A program made the position numbers and the translations under genes. The notes under the pieces are model-generated. The model had not been told where the DNA came from, ran no database searches, and saw only the letters and a list, made by a program, of their open reading frames with translations. From positions 1 through 5,590 of the forward strand of contig CAKRPS010000078.1 of assembly GCA_934385475.1 (NCBI GenBank): 5,590 bases of DNA. The letters run 5' to 3'. Shown one piece after another: positions 1-5,590 of this stretch. The stretch comes from an uncultured Lachnospiraceae bacterium (lineage in GTDB: Bacteria > Bacillota > Clostridia > Lachnospirales > Lachnospiraceae). Each line of letters opens with the position of its first letter. The first letter of the stretch is position 1.

Positions 1-42
1 GAAGAAAACCTTGCTTGAAACTAACGAAATACTATACAAGCA
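1..42 (-). terminator. Possible weak intrinsic terminator after the acyltransferase gene
   Basis: On the minus strand, about 40 bases past the acyltransferase stop codon, TGCTTG (37-42) can pair perfectly with CAAGCA (12-17) across a 19-base loop. The sequence then runs into AGGTTTTCTTC at the window edge. Position and T-rich tail fit a terminator, but the stem has only six pairs, the loop is long and the T tract is interrupted, so folding would be weak. The rest of 1-82 shows no gene. The true terminator may lie beyond the left edge. Confidence 0.25.
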
Positions 43-82
43 TGATTTCCCTCTGCTGGGGTCACCGGATAAATAACTCGCC

Positions 83-1396
83 CTACCCTTCCTGCATTCT
101 CCGTTTATACATCTCTTCTGCCGCCAGTCTTGCCTTGGCCACAGGAAAACCTTTCTCCTTCGGGAAGCAGTAATACAGAATATGCGAATTTCCAATACAG
201 ATCACATCGCCCAGTTCATACCAATAATAATCGGCATACAGACTGTACGACTCGGATGGCTTCTGACAATAATGCAGCGCCCCCTCACAGCCGTTCAGTT
301 CAAATCCATTTTTGTCATGGTGCAAAACTCCACTTCCTACAAGATAGATGGACCGCAGGTTGACCATCATACCGATCTCCACCTCGCATTCCATTTGGTA
401 GGTTTCCGCCTCAAGCTCCTCTTCCACGCACTTTCTCTGCCATCGGTACCAGTCCGGAACATGGGCATACTTAGTAACACCCTCCTTAGCCTGAAGATAT
501 CCGTCCTCCGTCAGGATATACTCCTTTTGGCATTTCTGGCATTTCAGTGTAACACCTCGGCCTTCCATGGCTCCTTCCGTTCCACATTCCGGACATTTAT
601 ACAGAACACGGTTGAGATAATCCGCCCGAAATGTTTCCTTGATGCAGATCTGATTTTTTTGCTGCCATTTAAAATTATCAAATGTAAATTTCTCGCCAAT
701 AATGGTATTGATCTCTTTTACACTTTTGTCTGCAATCTCCTCCGGCGAAAGAACATATTCAATATCAGCCGACACATCGACCTGTCTCGGCTGAAGATTG
801 TTATAGAGCGGGTCCCGTTGAAAAGCGCCGTAGGTCTTTACCATAATAACCGGAACCTTCAACAGCTTAATACACTTCCCCAGACTGTCCGGAAGAGACG
901 TTGCCGTACCGTCAAAACTGTAGCTTGCCTCCGGGTACAACAGAACCGAATTTTTTAATGTATGTAATGCGTAAATCATATCCCGTACCAGAATCAGATC
1001 TGTTATGAACTTGTTCGTCGGGATGCAGCCAAGCTTGCGCATCAGGAAACTTTTGCCGACGAGTCCATCCGAGGTACATACGATATTGAACGGGCGATCT
1101 GCGAACACTGTCGCTGCAATCTTCAGATCAATAAAGCTGGAATGATTCATCAGGATCAGACATGGCTCATTCGTTGCAAGACGCTCCATACCAATCCGGT
1201 TCGACTTAAAATGTGTCTTGCGAAGTTCCCCTGCGGATGCAAGTGTCATCACCTTTCGCAGCAGAAAATTGGGCCTTTGCGGAGGCTTATGCCAATTTTC
1301 TGCCATCAACAGGGCTGTCTGGTAGTCTGTTCTGACTGTTTTTATCTTCATGTCTCTTTGATTTCCTCTCAGCAATCTCTCTTTCAAGGATATCAT
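83..1396 (-). CDS. PlsC-like lysophospholipid acyltransferase with zinc ribbon and extra C-terminal domain
   Basis: Probable membrane-associated acyltransferase of the PlsC/AGPAT (1-acylglycerol-3-phosphate acyltransferase) superfamily, which transfers an acyl chain to a lysophospholipid. Of 437 residues, about 45-240 form the acyltransferase domain. The catalytic HX4D motif is clear (NHSSFID, H85 and D90). The acceptor-binding motif, normally PEGTR, reads YPEASYSFDG (about 154-163), so the glutamate is kept and Gly-Thr-Arg is not. A four-cysteine zinc ribbon follows (C268, C271, C286, C289), then about 130 residues rich in aromatic and acidic residues that I do not recognise. Typical PlsC proteins have roughly 200-250 residues, so this one is much longer. 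The start is uncertain. The ATG at 1396 has only a weak ribosome site (GAAAG). An ATG at 1351 has GAGG upstream, but 13 bases away. The gene begins 19 bases after the SpoVAF-like gene and is probably co-transcribed with it. The exact substrate cannot be told from sequence. Confidence 0.85.
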   Translation of the reverse strand: MISLKERLLRGNQRDMKIKTVRTDYQTALLMAENWHKPPQRPNFLLRKVMTLASAGELRKTHFKSNRIGMERLATNEPCLILMNHSSFIDLKIAATVFADRPFNIVCTSDGLVGKSFLMRKLGCIPTNKFITDLILVRDMIYALHTLKNSVLLYPEASYSFDGTATSLPDSLGKCIKLLKVPVIMVKTYGAFQRDPLYNNLQPRQVDVSADIEYVLSPEEIADKSVKEINTIIGEKFTFDNFKWQQKNQICIKETFRADYLNRVLYKCPECGTEGAMEGRGVTLKCQKCQKEYILTEDGYLQAKEGVTKYAHVPDWYRWQRKCVEEELEAETYQMECEVEIGMMVNLRSIYLVGSGVLHHDKNGFELNGCEGALHYCQKPSESYSLYADYYWYELGDVICIGNSHILYYCFPKEKGFPVAKARLAAEEMYKRRMQEG

Positions 1397-1415
1397 ACTT
1401 TCAAGACAGCGTATA

Positions 1416-2849
1416 TTACTTTTTGGCCTCCGGCAGGCGAAGCCGGAACAGCCTTTTGGAAAGCTGTTTGAAGTTGAAAGGAAGAAGCGGATAGATATAG
1501 CCCTTGTCGGAGAGTGTCTTGTTGTTCACAATCGACAAAATAAAGAATACGATTGCTCCGATATATCCCCACAATCCAAAGATTGCCGTCAGGATCAGGT
1601 TGATAATCCTCATGAATTTCAGTGCATAGCCCAGTTCATAGTTCTGCTGCGTATAATTGGCCAGGGCTACAAATGCCATATAGAGCATAACCTCCGCATT
1701 GAACCATCCACTGTTTACGGAAAACTCACCAAGTACCAGTGCCGCCATCACGCTCAGCGGTGTACTCAGCATATTTGGGGTATTGACAGCTGCAAGCTTC
1801 AATCCGTCGATCGCCAGTTCCAGGATCAGGAACTGTGCAATCAGTGGTATATTGGACGGTTCCTTGAGCATAATGAACTGGAAGGATTCCGGTACCCATT
1901 CCGGATTTTTCATCAGAAGCAAAAAGGTCGGTGTCATTACATAGGTAAGGATTGCTATGATAAATCTCGTCAGACGCAGATAGGTTCCGGTAACAGGCGG
2001 AAAATAATAATCATCCGCTTCATCTATAATATCAAAAATAGAGGTCGGAATGATCATGGCCGACGGAGAATTATCTACCAGGATCACGACATCTCCTTCC
2101 AGTACCTGTGCGGCCGCCACGTCCGGTCTTTCCGTAAATTTAAACTTCGGAAAGGGATTGAACCATTTACGCTGATACAGACACTCGGCAAGACTTTCCT
2201 GATTCATGGTAAGTGCGTCTACCTGAATCTCCGAGATCCTTTTCTTGATCTTTTGCAGAAATTCTTTATCCACTCTCTGATCCATATAGCAGAGAACAAT
2301 ATCTGTTCTAGAGCTTTTTCCGGCATTCATCATCTCCATTCGAAGCTGTGTACTGCGGATACGTCTTCTGATCAGCGCCGTATTAAATACGACCGTCTCC
2401 ACAAATCCATCCTTTGAGCCCCGGAGTGTCTTATCCTTATCCGGCTCATCGACACCTCTTGCCGGATAGGTTCTGGAATCGATCAGAATACATCTGTCAT
2501 ACCCTTCTATGAAAAGGGCAAATACTCCGGAGAGAATATTGTATAAAATATCCTCCCACTGATCCTTGAGATCCACCTCGACATAGGGAACCGTTTTTTT
2601 CGCCATCTCATAGGCGCTCTCCGGCATCTCGTCCTCTTTCAGATCCAGAAAATACTGCAGCATTTTTTCCATCAGTTCATCTTTGCAAAATCCATCAATA
2701 AAATAAATACAGGCTCTTTTGCCGCCGATTTCTATCACTCGATATACCACGTCAAAGCTGGTATCGGGACACATCCGTTCCCTCATGTATTCCATATTCT
2801 TTTCCAGATCGGTACTCATTTTAAGTGGACTGTTCTGTTCCTTCAACAT
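1416..2849 (-). CDS. spoVAF: SpoVAF-like spore germination protein (GerA family A subunit)
   Basis: Membrane protein of the GerA family of germinant-receptor A subunits, expected in the spore inner membrane. The 477 residues fit the usual length. The soluble N-terminal half carries family hallmarks: SFDVVYR (31-37), the EPDKDKTLRG stretch with GFVETVVFNTALIRRRI (135-164), and FTERPDVAAAQVLEGDVVILVD (238-259). The C-terminal half has about five or six hydrophobic segments (about 293-313, 333-352, 361-378, 384-400, 413-443), the conserved TPNMLSTP loop (357-364) and a basic tail. The start of the N-terminal domain and the ERPDV region resemble SpoVAF more than GerAA or GerKA, judged from memory. 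SpoVAF is usually the last gene of a spoVA operon and modulates germination; here no spoVA gene or GerB/GerC partner is adjacent, so the subtype is less sure than the family. The ATG at 2849 has AAGGGAG five bases upstream, and a sigma-G-type promoter lies just before it. Confidence 0.88.
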   Translation of the reverse strand: MLKEQNSPLKMSTDLEKNMEYMRERMCPDTSFDVVYRVIEIGGKRACIYFIDGFCKDELMEKMLQYFLDLKEDEMPESAYEMAKKTVPYVEVDLKDQWEDILYNILSGVFALFIEGYDRCILIDSRTYPARGVDEPDKDKTLRGSKDGFVETVVFNTALIRRRIRSTQLRMEMMNAGKSSRTDIVLCYMDQRVDKEFLQKIKKRISEIQVDALTMNQESLAECLYQRKWFNPFPKFKFTERPDVAAAQVLEGDVVILVDNSPSAMIIPTSIFDIIDEADDYYFPPVTGTYLRLTRFIIAILTYVMTPTFLLLMKNPEWVPESFQFIMLKEPSNIPLIAQFLILELAIDGLKLAAVNTPNMLSTPLSVMAALVLGEFSVNSGWFNAEVMLYMAFVALANYTQQNYELGYALKFMRIINLILTAIFGLWGYIGAIVFFILSIVNNKTLSDKGYIYPLLPFNFKQLSKRLFRLRLPEAKK

Positions 2850-2854
2850 AAAAA

Positions 2855-2861
2855 CTCCCTT
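2855..2861 (-). promoter_or_regulatory. Ribosome binding site of the SpoVAF-like gene
   Basis: AAGGGAG on the minus strand sits five bases before the ATG at 2849. It supports this start over the in-frame ATG ten codons later, which has no purine-rich site before it. Confidence 0.8.
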
Positions 2862-2883
2862 CCGAACACACCATTCTTTTCAC

Positions 2884-2913
2884 TAGTATGCTCCTCGGGG
2901 AGTTTTCTTATTC
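2884..2913 (-). promoter_or_regulatory. Sigma-G-type (forespore) promoter for the SpoVAF-like gene
   Basis: On the minus strand, GAATA (2909-2913) is followed after exactly 18 bases by CATACTA (2884-2890). This matches the known sigma-G consensus (-35 gHATR, 17-18 bases, -10 CATnHTA) at every specified position. Transcription would start near 2877, giving a leader of about 28 bases that contains the ribosome binding site. The gene downstream is a germination-receptor-type protein, a class known in Bacillus to belong to the sigma-G regulon, so motif and context agree. The -35 lies only about 18 bases from the dUTPase stop codon. No sigma-A promoter of comparable quality is seen in the gap. Confidence 0.72.
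2891..2902. other. Small GC-rich hairpin inside the promoter spacer
   Basis: CTCC and GGAG form a four-pair stem with a four-base loop, located entirely in the spacer between the -35 and -10 elements. Read on the plus strand it is followed by TTTTCTTATTCTTC, like a weak terminator for plus-strand transcripts. Read on the minus strand no U tract follows, so it should not stop the nrd-dut transcript. It may be chance. Confidence 0.25.
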
Positions 2914-2930
2914 TTCTTTATAACGAATGT

Positions 2931-3365
2931 CTACTGTTTTCCGGTACTTCCGATTCCGCCTCTGTCCTCATGCTCCAGATGCTCTACCTCATCAAAGATT
3001 ATCTTTGGCTGATTTTCTACGATGCGAAATTGACAGATCCGGTCATTTACATGAATCTGTGTATCTCTCAACGCATAGGCCGGCATAAACCACTGATCAT
3101 TATCCCCACAGTAGGAACAATCGATCACTCCCTGATGATTGGTCTGAATAATTCCAAAATTCTTAAAGGTAGAACTCCTCGGAACCACATGTGCCTCATA
3201 GCCTCTTGGAAGCTCCATAGCTACTCCCAGCGGTATCAGTTTAAATTCACCCTTCTTCATATCGATCTCTTCTGCCGCACGCAGATCGATCCAGTCTGAT
3301 TTTCCATCGATATAGGTAAGCTTGTCTATCTTATCTGTAAAATATTTAATCCTTATTGTTTCCAT
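2931..3365 (-). CDS. dut: dUTP diphosphatase (dUTPase, trimeric type)
   Basis: Hydrolyses dUTP to dUMP and pyrophosphate in the cytoplasm, which limits uracil entry into DNA and supplies dUMP for thymidylate synthesis. The product has 144 residues, normal for the homotrimeric family, and all five motifs are present in order: SDWIDLRA (23-30, in place of the usual AGYDLRA), [11 protein letters not shown] (62-72), [11 protein letters not shown] (79-89, with the catalytic-site Asp82 and Tyr85), RICQFRI (109-115) and RGGIGSTG (135-142). The glycine-rich C-terminal motif that closes over the substrate is intact. I chose the ATG at 3365, because GGAG lies six bases upstream; the in-frame TTG at 3377 overlaps that site. 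The gene begins 12 bases after nrdG stops and is probably the last gene of the nrdD-nrdG operon. The GVIDxSYCGDN...PAYALRDT style also occurs in phage dUTPases, but nothing else here is phage-like. A related dCTP-deaminase role is less likely given motif 3. Confidence 0.88.
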   Translation of the reverse strand: METIRIKYFTDKIDKLTYIDGKSDWIDLRAAEEIDMKKGEFKLIPLGVAMELPRGYEAHVVPRSSTFKNFGIIQTNHQGVIDCSYCGDNDQWFMPAYALRDTQIHVNDRICQFRIVENQPKIIFDEVEHLEHEDRGGIGSTGKQ

Positions 3366-3371
3366 CTTTTT

Positions 3372-3375
3372 CTCC
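3372..3375 (-). promoter_or_regulatory. Ribosome binding site that sets the dut start
   Basis: GGAG on the minus strand is six bases before the ATG at 3365 and two bases after the nrdG stop codon (TGA). Its position makes the upstream TTG at 3377 an unlikely start and suggests translation of dut is coupled to termination on nrdG. Confidence 0.7.
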
Positions 3376-3377
3376 AA

Positions 3378-3887
3378 TCAGGCATAATCTCCACAGTGCA
3401 GAACCGGCACCGATGGGTCAGTCTGTTTCAGACTTTTTTGCACATCGATCACTCTCTGGTTACTGCTTCCTTTCCACCGAAGCTTGGTGTTCTTAAGTTC
3501 TACCTTAAATTCACCATCTACAAGGACATCCACATATTGCATTGTCGGGTAGTGGAGAATATTTTCCCACGAATCTCCCGTATACAGCCATATGGTTTTC
3601 TCTGGATACTTTTCCTTGATCTCCTGCATCAGATTGCGCACTTCCAACCGGTTGGCCGCATGAAGAGGATCGCCACCTGAAAAGGTAATTCCACTGATAT
3701 ACGGCTGCTCCAGCTGATCAAATATCTCCTGCTTGGCTGCTTCATCAAAAAGGATTCCTCCATCCGGATCCCAGGTGATAGGATTCTGACATTCTTTACA
3801 GCAATGAGAGCATCCGGCTACCCACAGCACGACGCGCAGTCCATCTCCATTGAGCATGTCGTCTTTTGTTATATTGTGATACCTCAT
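3378..3887 (-). CDS. nrdG: Anaerobic ribonucleotide reductase activating protein (radical SAM)
   Basis: Radical-SAM activase that uses a [4Fe-4S] cluster and S-adenosylmethionine to create the glycyl radical on NrdD. The product has 169 residues, close to the usual 150-180. The cluster motif CxxxCxxC is C26, C30, C33 in GCSHCCKECQNP, in the N-terminal position typical of NrdG. The SAM-contacting glycine motif is FSGGDPL (69-75), and the family signatures DVLVDGEF (120-127) and WKGSSNQRVIDV (138-149) are present. An additional cysteine, C29, sits inside the cluster motif. I chose the ATG at 3887 because AGGGGG is five bases upstream; a TTG at 3911 would add eight residues, but they would overlap the ribosome site and do not resemble the family. 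The gene follows nrdD after 33 bases and precedes dut by 12, so it belongs to one operon with its substrate protein. The alternative of another glycyl-radical activase is unlikely given the neighbour. Confidence 0.93.
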   Translation of the reverse strand: MRYHNITKDDMLNGDGLRVVLWVAGCSHCCKECQNPITWDPDGGILFDEAAKQEIFDQLEQPYISGITFSGGDPLHAANRLEVRNLMQEIKEKYPEKTIWLYTGDSWENILHYPTMQYVDVLVDGEFKVELKNTKLRWKGSSNQRVIDVQKSLKQTDPSVPVLHCGDYA

Positions 3888-3892
3888 AATTT

Positions 3893-3898
3893 CCCCCT
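3893..3898 (-). promoter_or_regulatory. Ribosome binding site that sets the nrdG start
   Basis: AGGGGG on the minus strand lies five bases before the ATG at 3887. The longer reading from the TTG at 3911 would translate through this site and has no such sequence before it. Confidence 0.75.
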
Positions 3899-3920
3899 GT
3901 TTTCCATACAAAGATTCTTT

Positions 3921-5590
3921 TTACATACTTTTTCTTTCTGCAATTTCCGCCATTTTTGCATCGCTCAGACGTGTGTCTCCATGGACACGTGAATAAGCCA
4001 GATAACCATTCATGCGGTCGATCTTTGTAAGATTGCGGCTTCCGCATACCGGGCAGACATCCATCTCCAGTTCCTGATGTCCACAGTCATCGCAATAAGC
4101 CAGGGAAAGATTTACACCCTCATAAAATCCCATATCCATAGCACGTCTTATCAGGGTTTTGATCGCTTCCAGATTATAGTCGATCGGATATTTCACATAC
4201 TGGATCTTTCCGCCATTGGCAAGCTCCCAGAAACGGTATTCCAGATTCTGTTTCTCGATCGGTGTGATATTCTCTGTCACATGGCAGTGAAAGCTGTTCG
4301 ATACATACTCTCTGTCGGATACCCCTTCAATAATTCCGTATTTTGCCCGGAACTGCTTCACCTGTAAGCCACAGAGGTTTTCTGCCGGTGTTCCGTAGAT
4401 GGCATAAAGATTGCCATCCTCTTCCTTAAACTCTGCAATTTTGTTGTTGATATGCTCCAAAACCTCCAAAGCAAAGGCACCGTCCTCCACAAGGGATTTT
4501 CCGTTATATAATTCCTGTAATTCATTAAACGCCGTAATTCCAAAGCTGGCAGTTGCCGTCTTCAAAATCGGTTTAATCTTGTCATGCAGCTGCAAATGGC
4601 CTCCAAGGAATCCTCCCTCGCAGTAGGCAAGTGGATTCGTCGATGCACGCATCTCACCAAGGTAGGCATAGGTTCTGATATGAAGCTGCCGGATCAGATT
4701 GAGGTAATAGTCCAGCACATCATAGAAATCTTTTCCTTCCTGACGTGATTTGGCCAATATCATAGGCAGATGCAGAGAAACTACACCGATATTAAATCTT
4801 CCCACAAATACCGGAACATCATCCTCATCCGCAGGATGCATCCCTCCTCTTTCATACCAGGGAGACAAAAAGGCTCTGCATCCCATAGGAGAGATCACTT
4901 TTCCATATTGCTTGTACATACTGGCTATATAGCCTTTTCCGGTAAGGCTGAGCCAATCCGGGTACATGGTCTTGGCAGAGCACTCCACTCCTGCCTCAAA
5001 GACATCCTCCAGCTCCTTTCCGGGGCCATGAAGGTTCTCATCATACAGAAATACAATCTTCGGGAAAAGCACCGGCTTCTTACATTCCTTCTTTCCCTGT
5101 CCTTTACGACGCACATTCAACATGATAATCGTTGCCATTTTGGCAAATCTTCCGGTTCCGATTCCGGCCGTCACTGTAATAAAGGGATAATCTCCCCGGC
5201 TGCTTGCCACTGTATTAAATTTATATTCCCAGCCCTGAAAGCCCTGCTCAAACTCCTTGCGTACATCTGCCATGGCTTCCGCCTCCGCAGTCTCCGGGTC
5301 GATTCCAAGCTTTCTGTATTTCTCAACGTTTCGTTTATAGGATTTCTCCGCATATGGCTCCAGAATCTTGTCAACCTCCGGTACGGTAAATCCACCATAC
5401 TGCTGGCTTGCCGCACTCAGGACGATATCACCGATAACATCAAAGGCAACATCCAGCGTCTTAGGCTCGTTGTACCAGATATTTCCCATCTCAAAGCCGC
5501 CGCTCAGAACCTCTGCCACATTAAAGAGACAGCAGTTCATGGTATCACGTCTTGCGGACATATCATGTACATACAGATATCCGTCACGGC
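3921..5590 (-). CDS. nrdD: Anaerobic ribonucleoside-triphosphate reductase, class III (partial, N-terminus beyond window)
   Basis: Oxygen-sensitive glycyl-radical enzyme that reduces ribonucleoside triphosphates to deoxyribonucleoside triphosphates. The reading frame stays open to the right edge: codons 5562-5588 give RDGYLYVHD, joining the family motif HDMSARRDTMNCC, so the Met at 5561 is internal, not the start. Numbering from that Met, landmarks are the first active-site cysteine in NCC (C10/C11), SQQYGG (52-57), the second active-site cysteine in PMGCRAF (C228), NPLAYCEGG (309-317), and YGTPAENLCG (389-398). The C-terminal zinc site has C490, C493, C503 and C506. The radical-bearing glycine is G519 in RMNGYL, about 28 residues from the end, as expected. 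Visible are 555 residues; compared with the roughly 710-residue E. coli enzyme, about 160 are missing, where family members usually carry the ATP-cone allosteric domain. nrdG follows after 33 bases. Promoter and any NrdR boxes would lie outside the window. Confidence 0.95.
   Translation of the reverse strand, partial: RDGYLYVHDMSARRDTMNCCLFNVAEVLSGGFEMGNIWYNEPKTLDVAFDVIGDIVLSAASQQYGGFTVPEVDKILEPYAEKSYKRNVEKYRKLGIDPETAEAEAMADVRKEFEQGFQGWEYKFNTVASSRGDYPFITVTAGIGTGRFAKMATIIMLNVRRKGQGKKECKKPVLFPKIVFLYDENLHGPGKELEDVFEAGVECSAKTMYPDWLSLTGKGYIASMYKQYGKVISPMGCRAFLSPWYERGGMHPADEDDVPVFVGRFNIGVVSLHLPMILAKSRQEGKDFYDVLDYYLNLIRQLHIRTYAYLGEMRASTNPLAYCEGGFLGGHLQLHDKIKPILKTATASFGITAFNELQELYNGKSLVEDGAFALEVLEHINNKIAEFKEEDGNLYAIYGTPAENLCGLQVKQFRAKYGIIEGVSDREYVSNSFHCHVTENITPIEKQNLEYRFWELANGGKIQYVKYPIDYNLEAIKTLIRRAMDMGFYEGVNLSLAYCDDCGHQELEMDVCPVCGSRNLTKIDRMNGYLAYSRVHGDTRLSDAKMAEIAERKSM

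Noticed and set aside
11..38. Sigma-A-like plus-strand promoter (TTGCTT, 16 bases, TATACA)
   Set aside because: No plus-strand gene follows; downstream is the antisense of the acyltransferase gene. In AT-rich sequence such a match is likely by chance.
182..958. A 258-codon open frame on the plus strand
   Set aside because: It lies wholly antisense to the acyltransferase gene, which has clear catalytic and zinc motifs. The translation looks like an antisense shadow, and no ribosome site was evident.
2891..2902. Hairpin as a terminator for the nrd-dut operon
   Set aside because: On the minus strand it is followed by CATACTAGTG, not a U tract, and the stem has only four pairs. The T-rich tail is on the plus strand, where there is no gene to terminate.
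2931..3365. dUTPase as a sign of an integrated phage
   Set aside because: The motif style also occurs in phages, but the flanking genes are chromosomal housekeeping and sporulation genes, spacing is operon-like, and no integrase, attachment site or structural gene is seen.
3796..4047. An 83-codon minus-strand frame across the nrdD-nrdG junction
   Set aside because: It is out of frame with, and overlaps, the conserved ends of both nrdD and nrdG, and its translation resembles no family.
1..5590. CRISPR arrays, tRNA or rRNA genes, insertion sequences
   Set aside because: No regularly spaced repeats, cloverleaf-like sequences, terminal inverted repeats or transposase motifs were seen; nearly all the window is coding on the minus strand.

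Overview
The window is a compact stretch of chromosome with five genes, all on the minus strand, so it reads from right to left. The gene set is that of an anaerobic, spore-forming Firmicute: class III ribonucleotide reductase, a spore-germination membrane protein and strong AGGAGG-type ribosome binding sites. The style of the proteins suggests Clostridia, probably a gut Lachnospiraceae-like organism. The lineage is inferred from remembered family patterns and was not searched.

Right part (5590 to 2931): a deoxynucleotide-supply operon, nrdD (its start lies beyond the right edge), nrdG and a trimeric-type dUTPase, with gaps of about 33 and 12 bases. NrdD reduces ribonucleoside triphosphates using a glycyl radical, and NrdG is the radical-SAM enzyme that installs that radical. 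Because class III enzymes act on triphosphates, UTP reduction yields dUTP directly. A dUTPase in the same transcript would remove it and supply dUMP for thymidylate synthesis. For both nrdG and dut, a well-placed Shine-Dalgarno sequence puts the start at an internal ATG rather than at an upstream in-frame TTG.

Middle (2930 to 2850): an 81-base intergenic gap. It holds a consensus-quality forespore sigma-G promoter on the minus strand (GAATA, 18 bases, CATACTA), followed by a short leader and a good ribosome binding site. No convincing terminator for the upstream operon is visible.

Left part (2849 to 83): a GerA-family A-subunit protein that most resembles SpoVAF, then 19 bases later a PlsC-like acyltransferase with a zinc ribbon and an uncharacterised C-terminal region. 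The two are probably one transcription unit, which would put a lipid-modifying enzyme under forespore control. The last 82 bases hold no gene, only a weak hairpin with a T-rich tail that may be the terminator. There are no RNA genes, mobile elements or CRISPR arrays. The most interesting points are the sigma-G promoter, the SpoVAF-acyltransferase pairing, and the unusual catalytic motif and domain layout of the acyltransferase.
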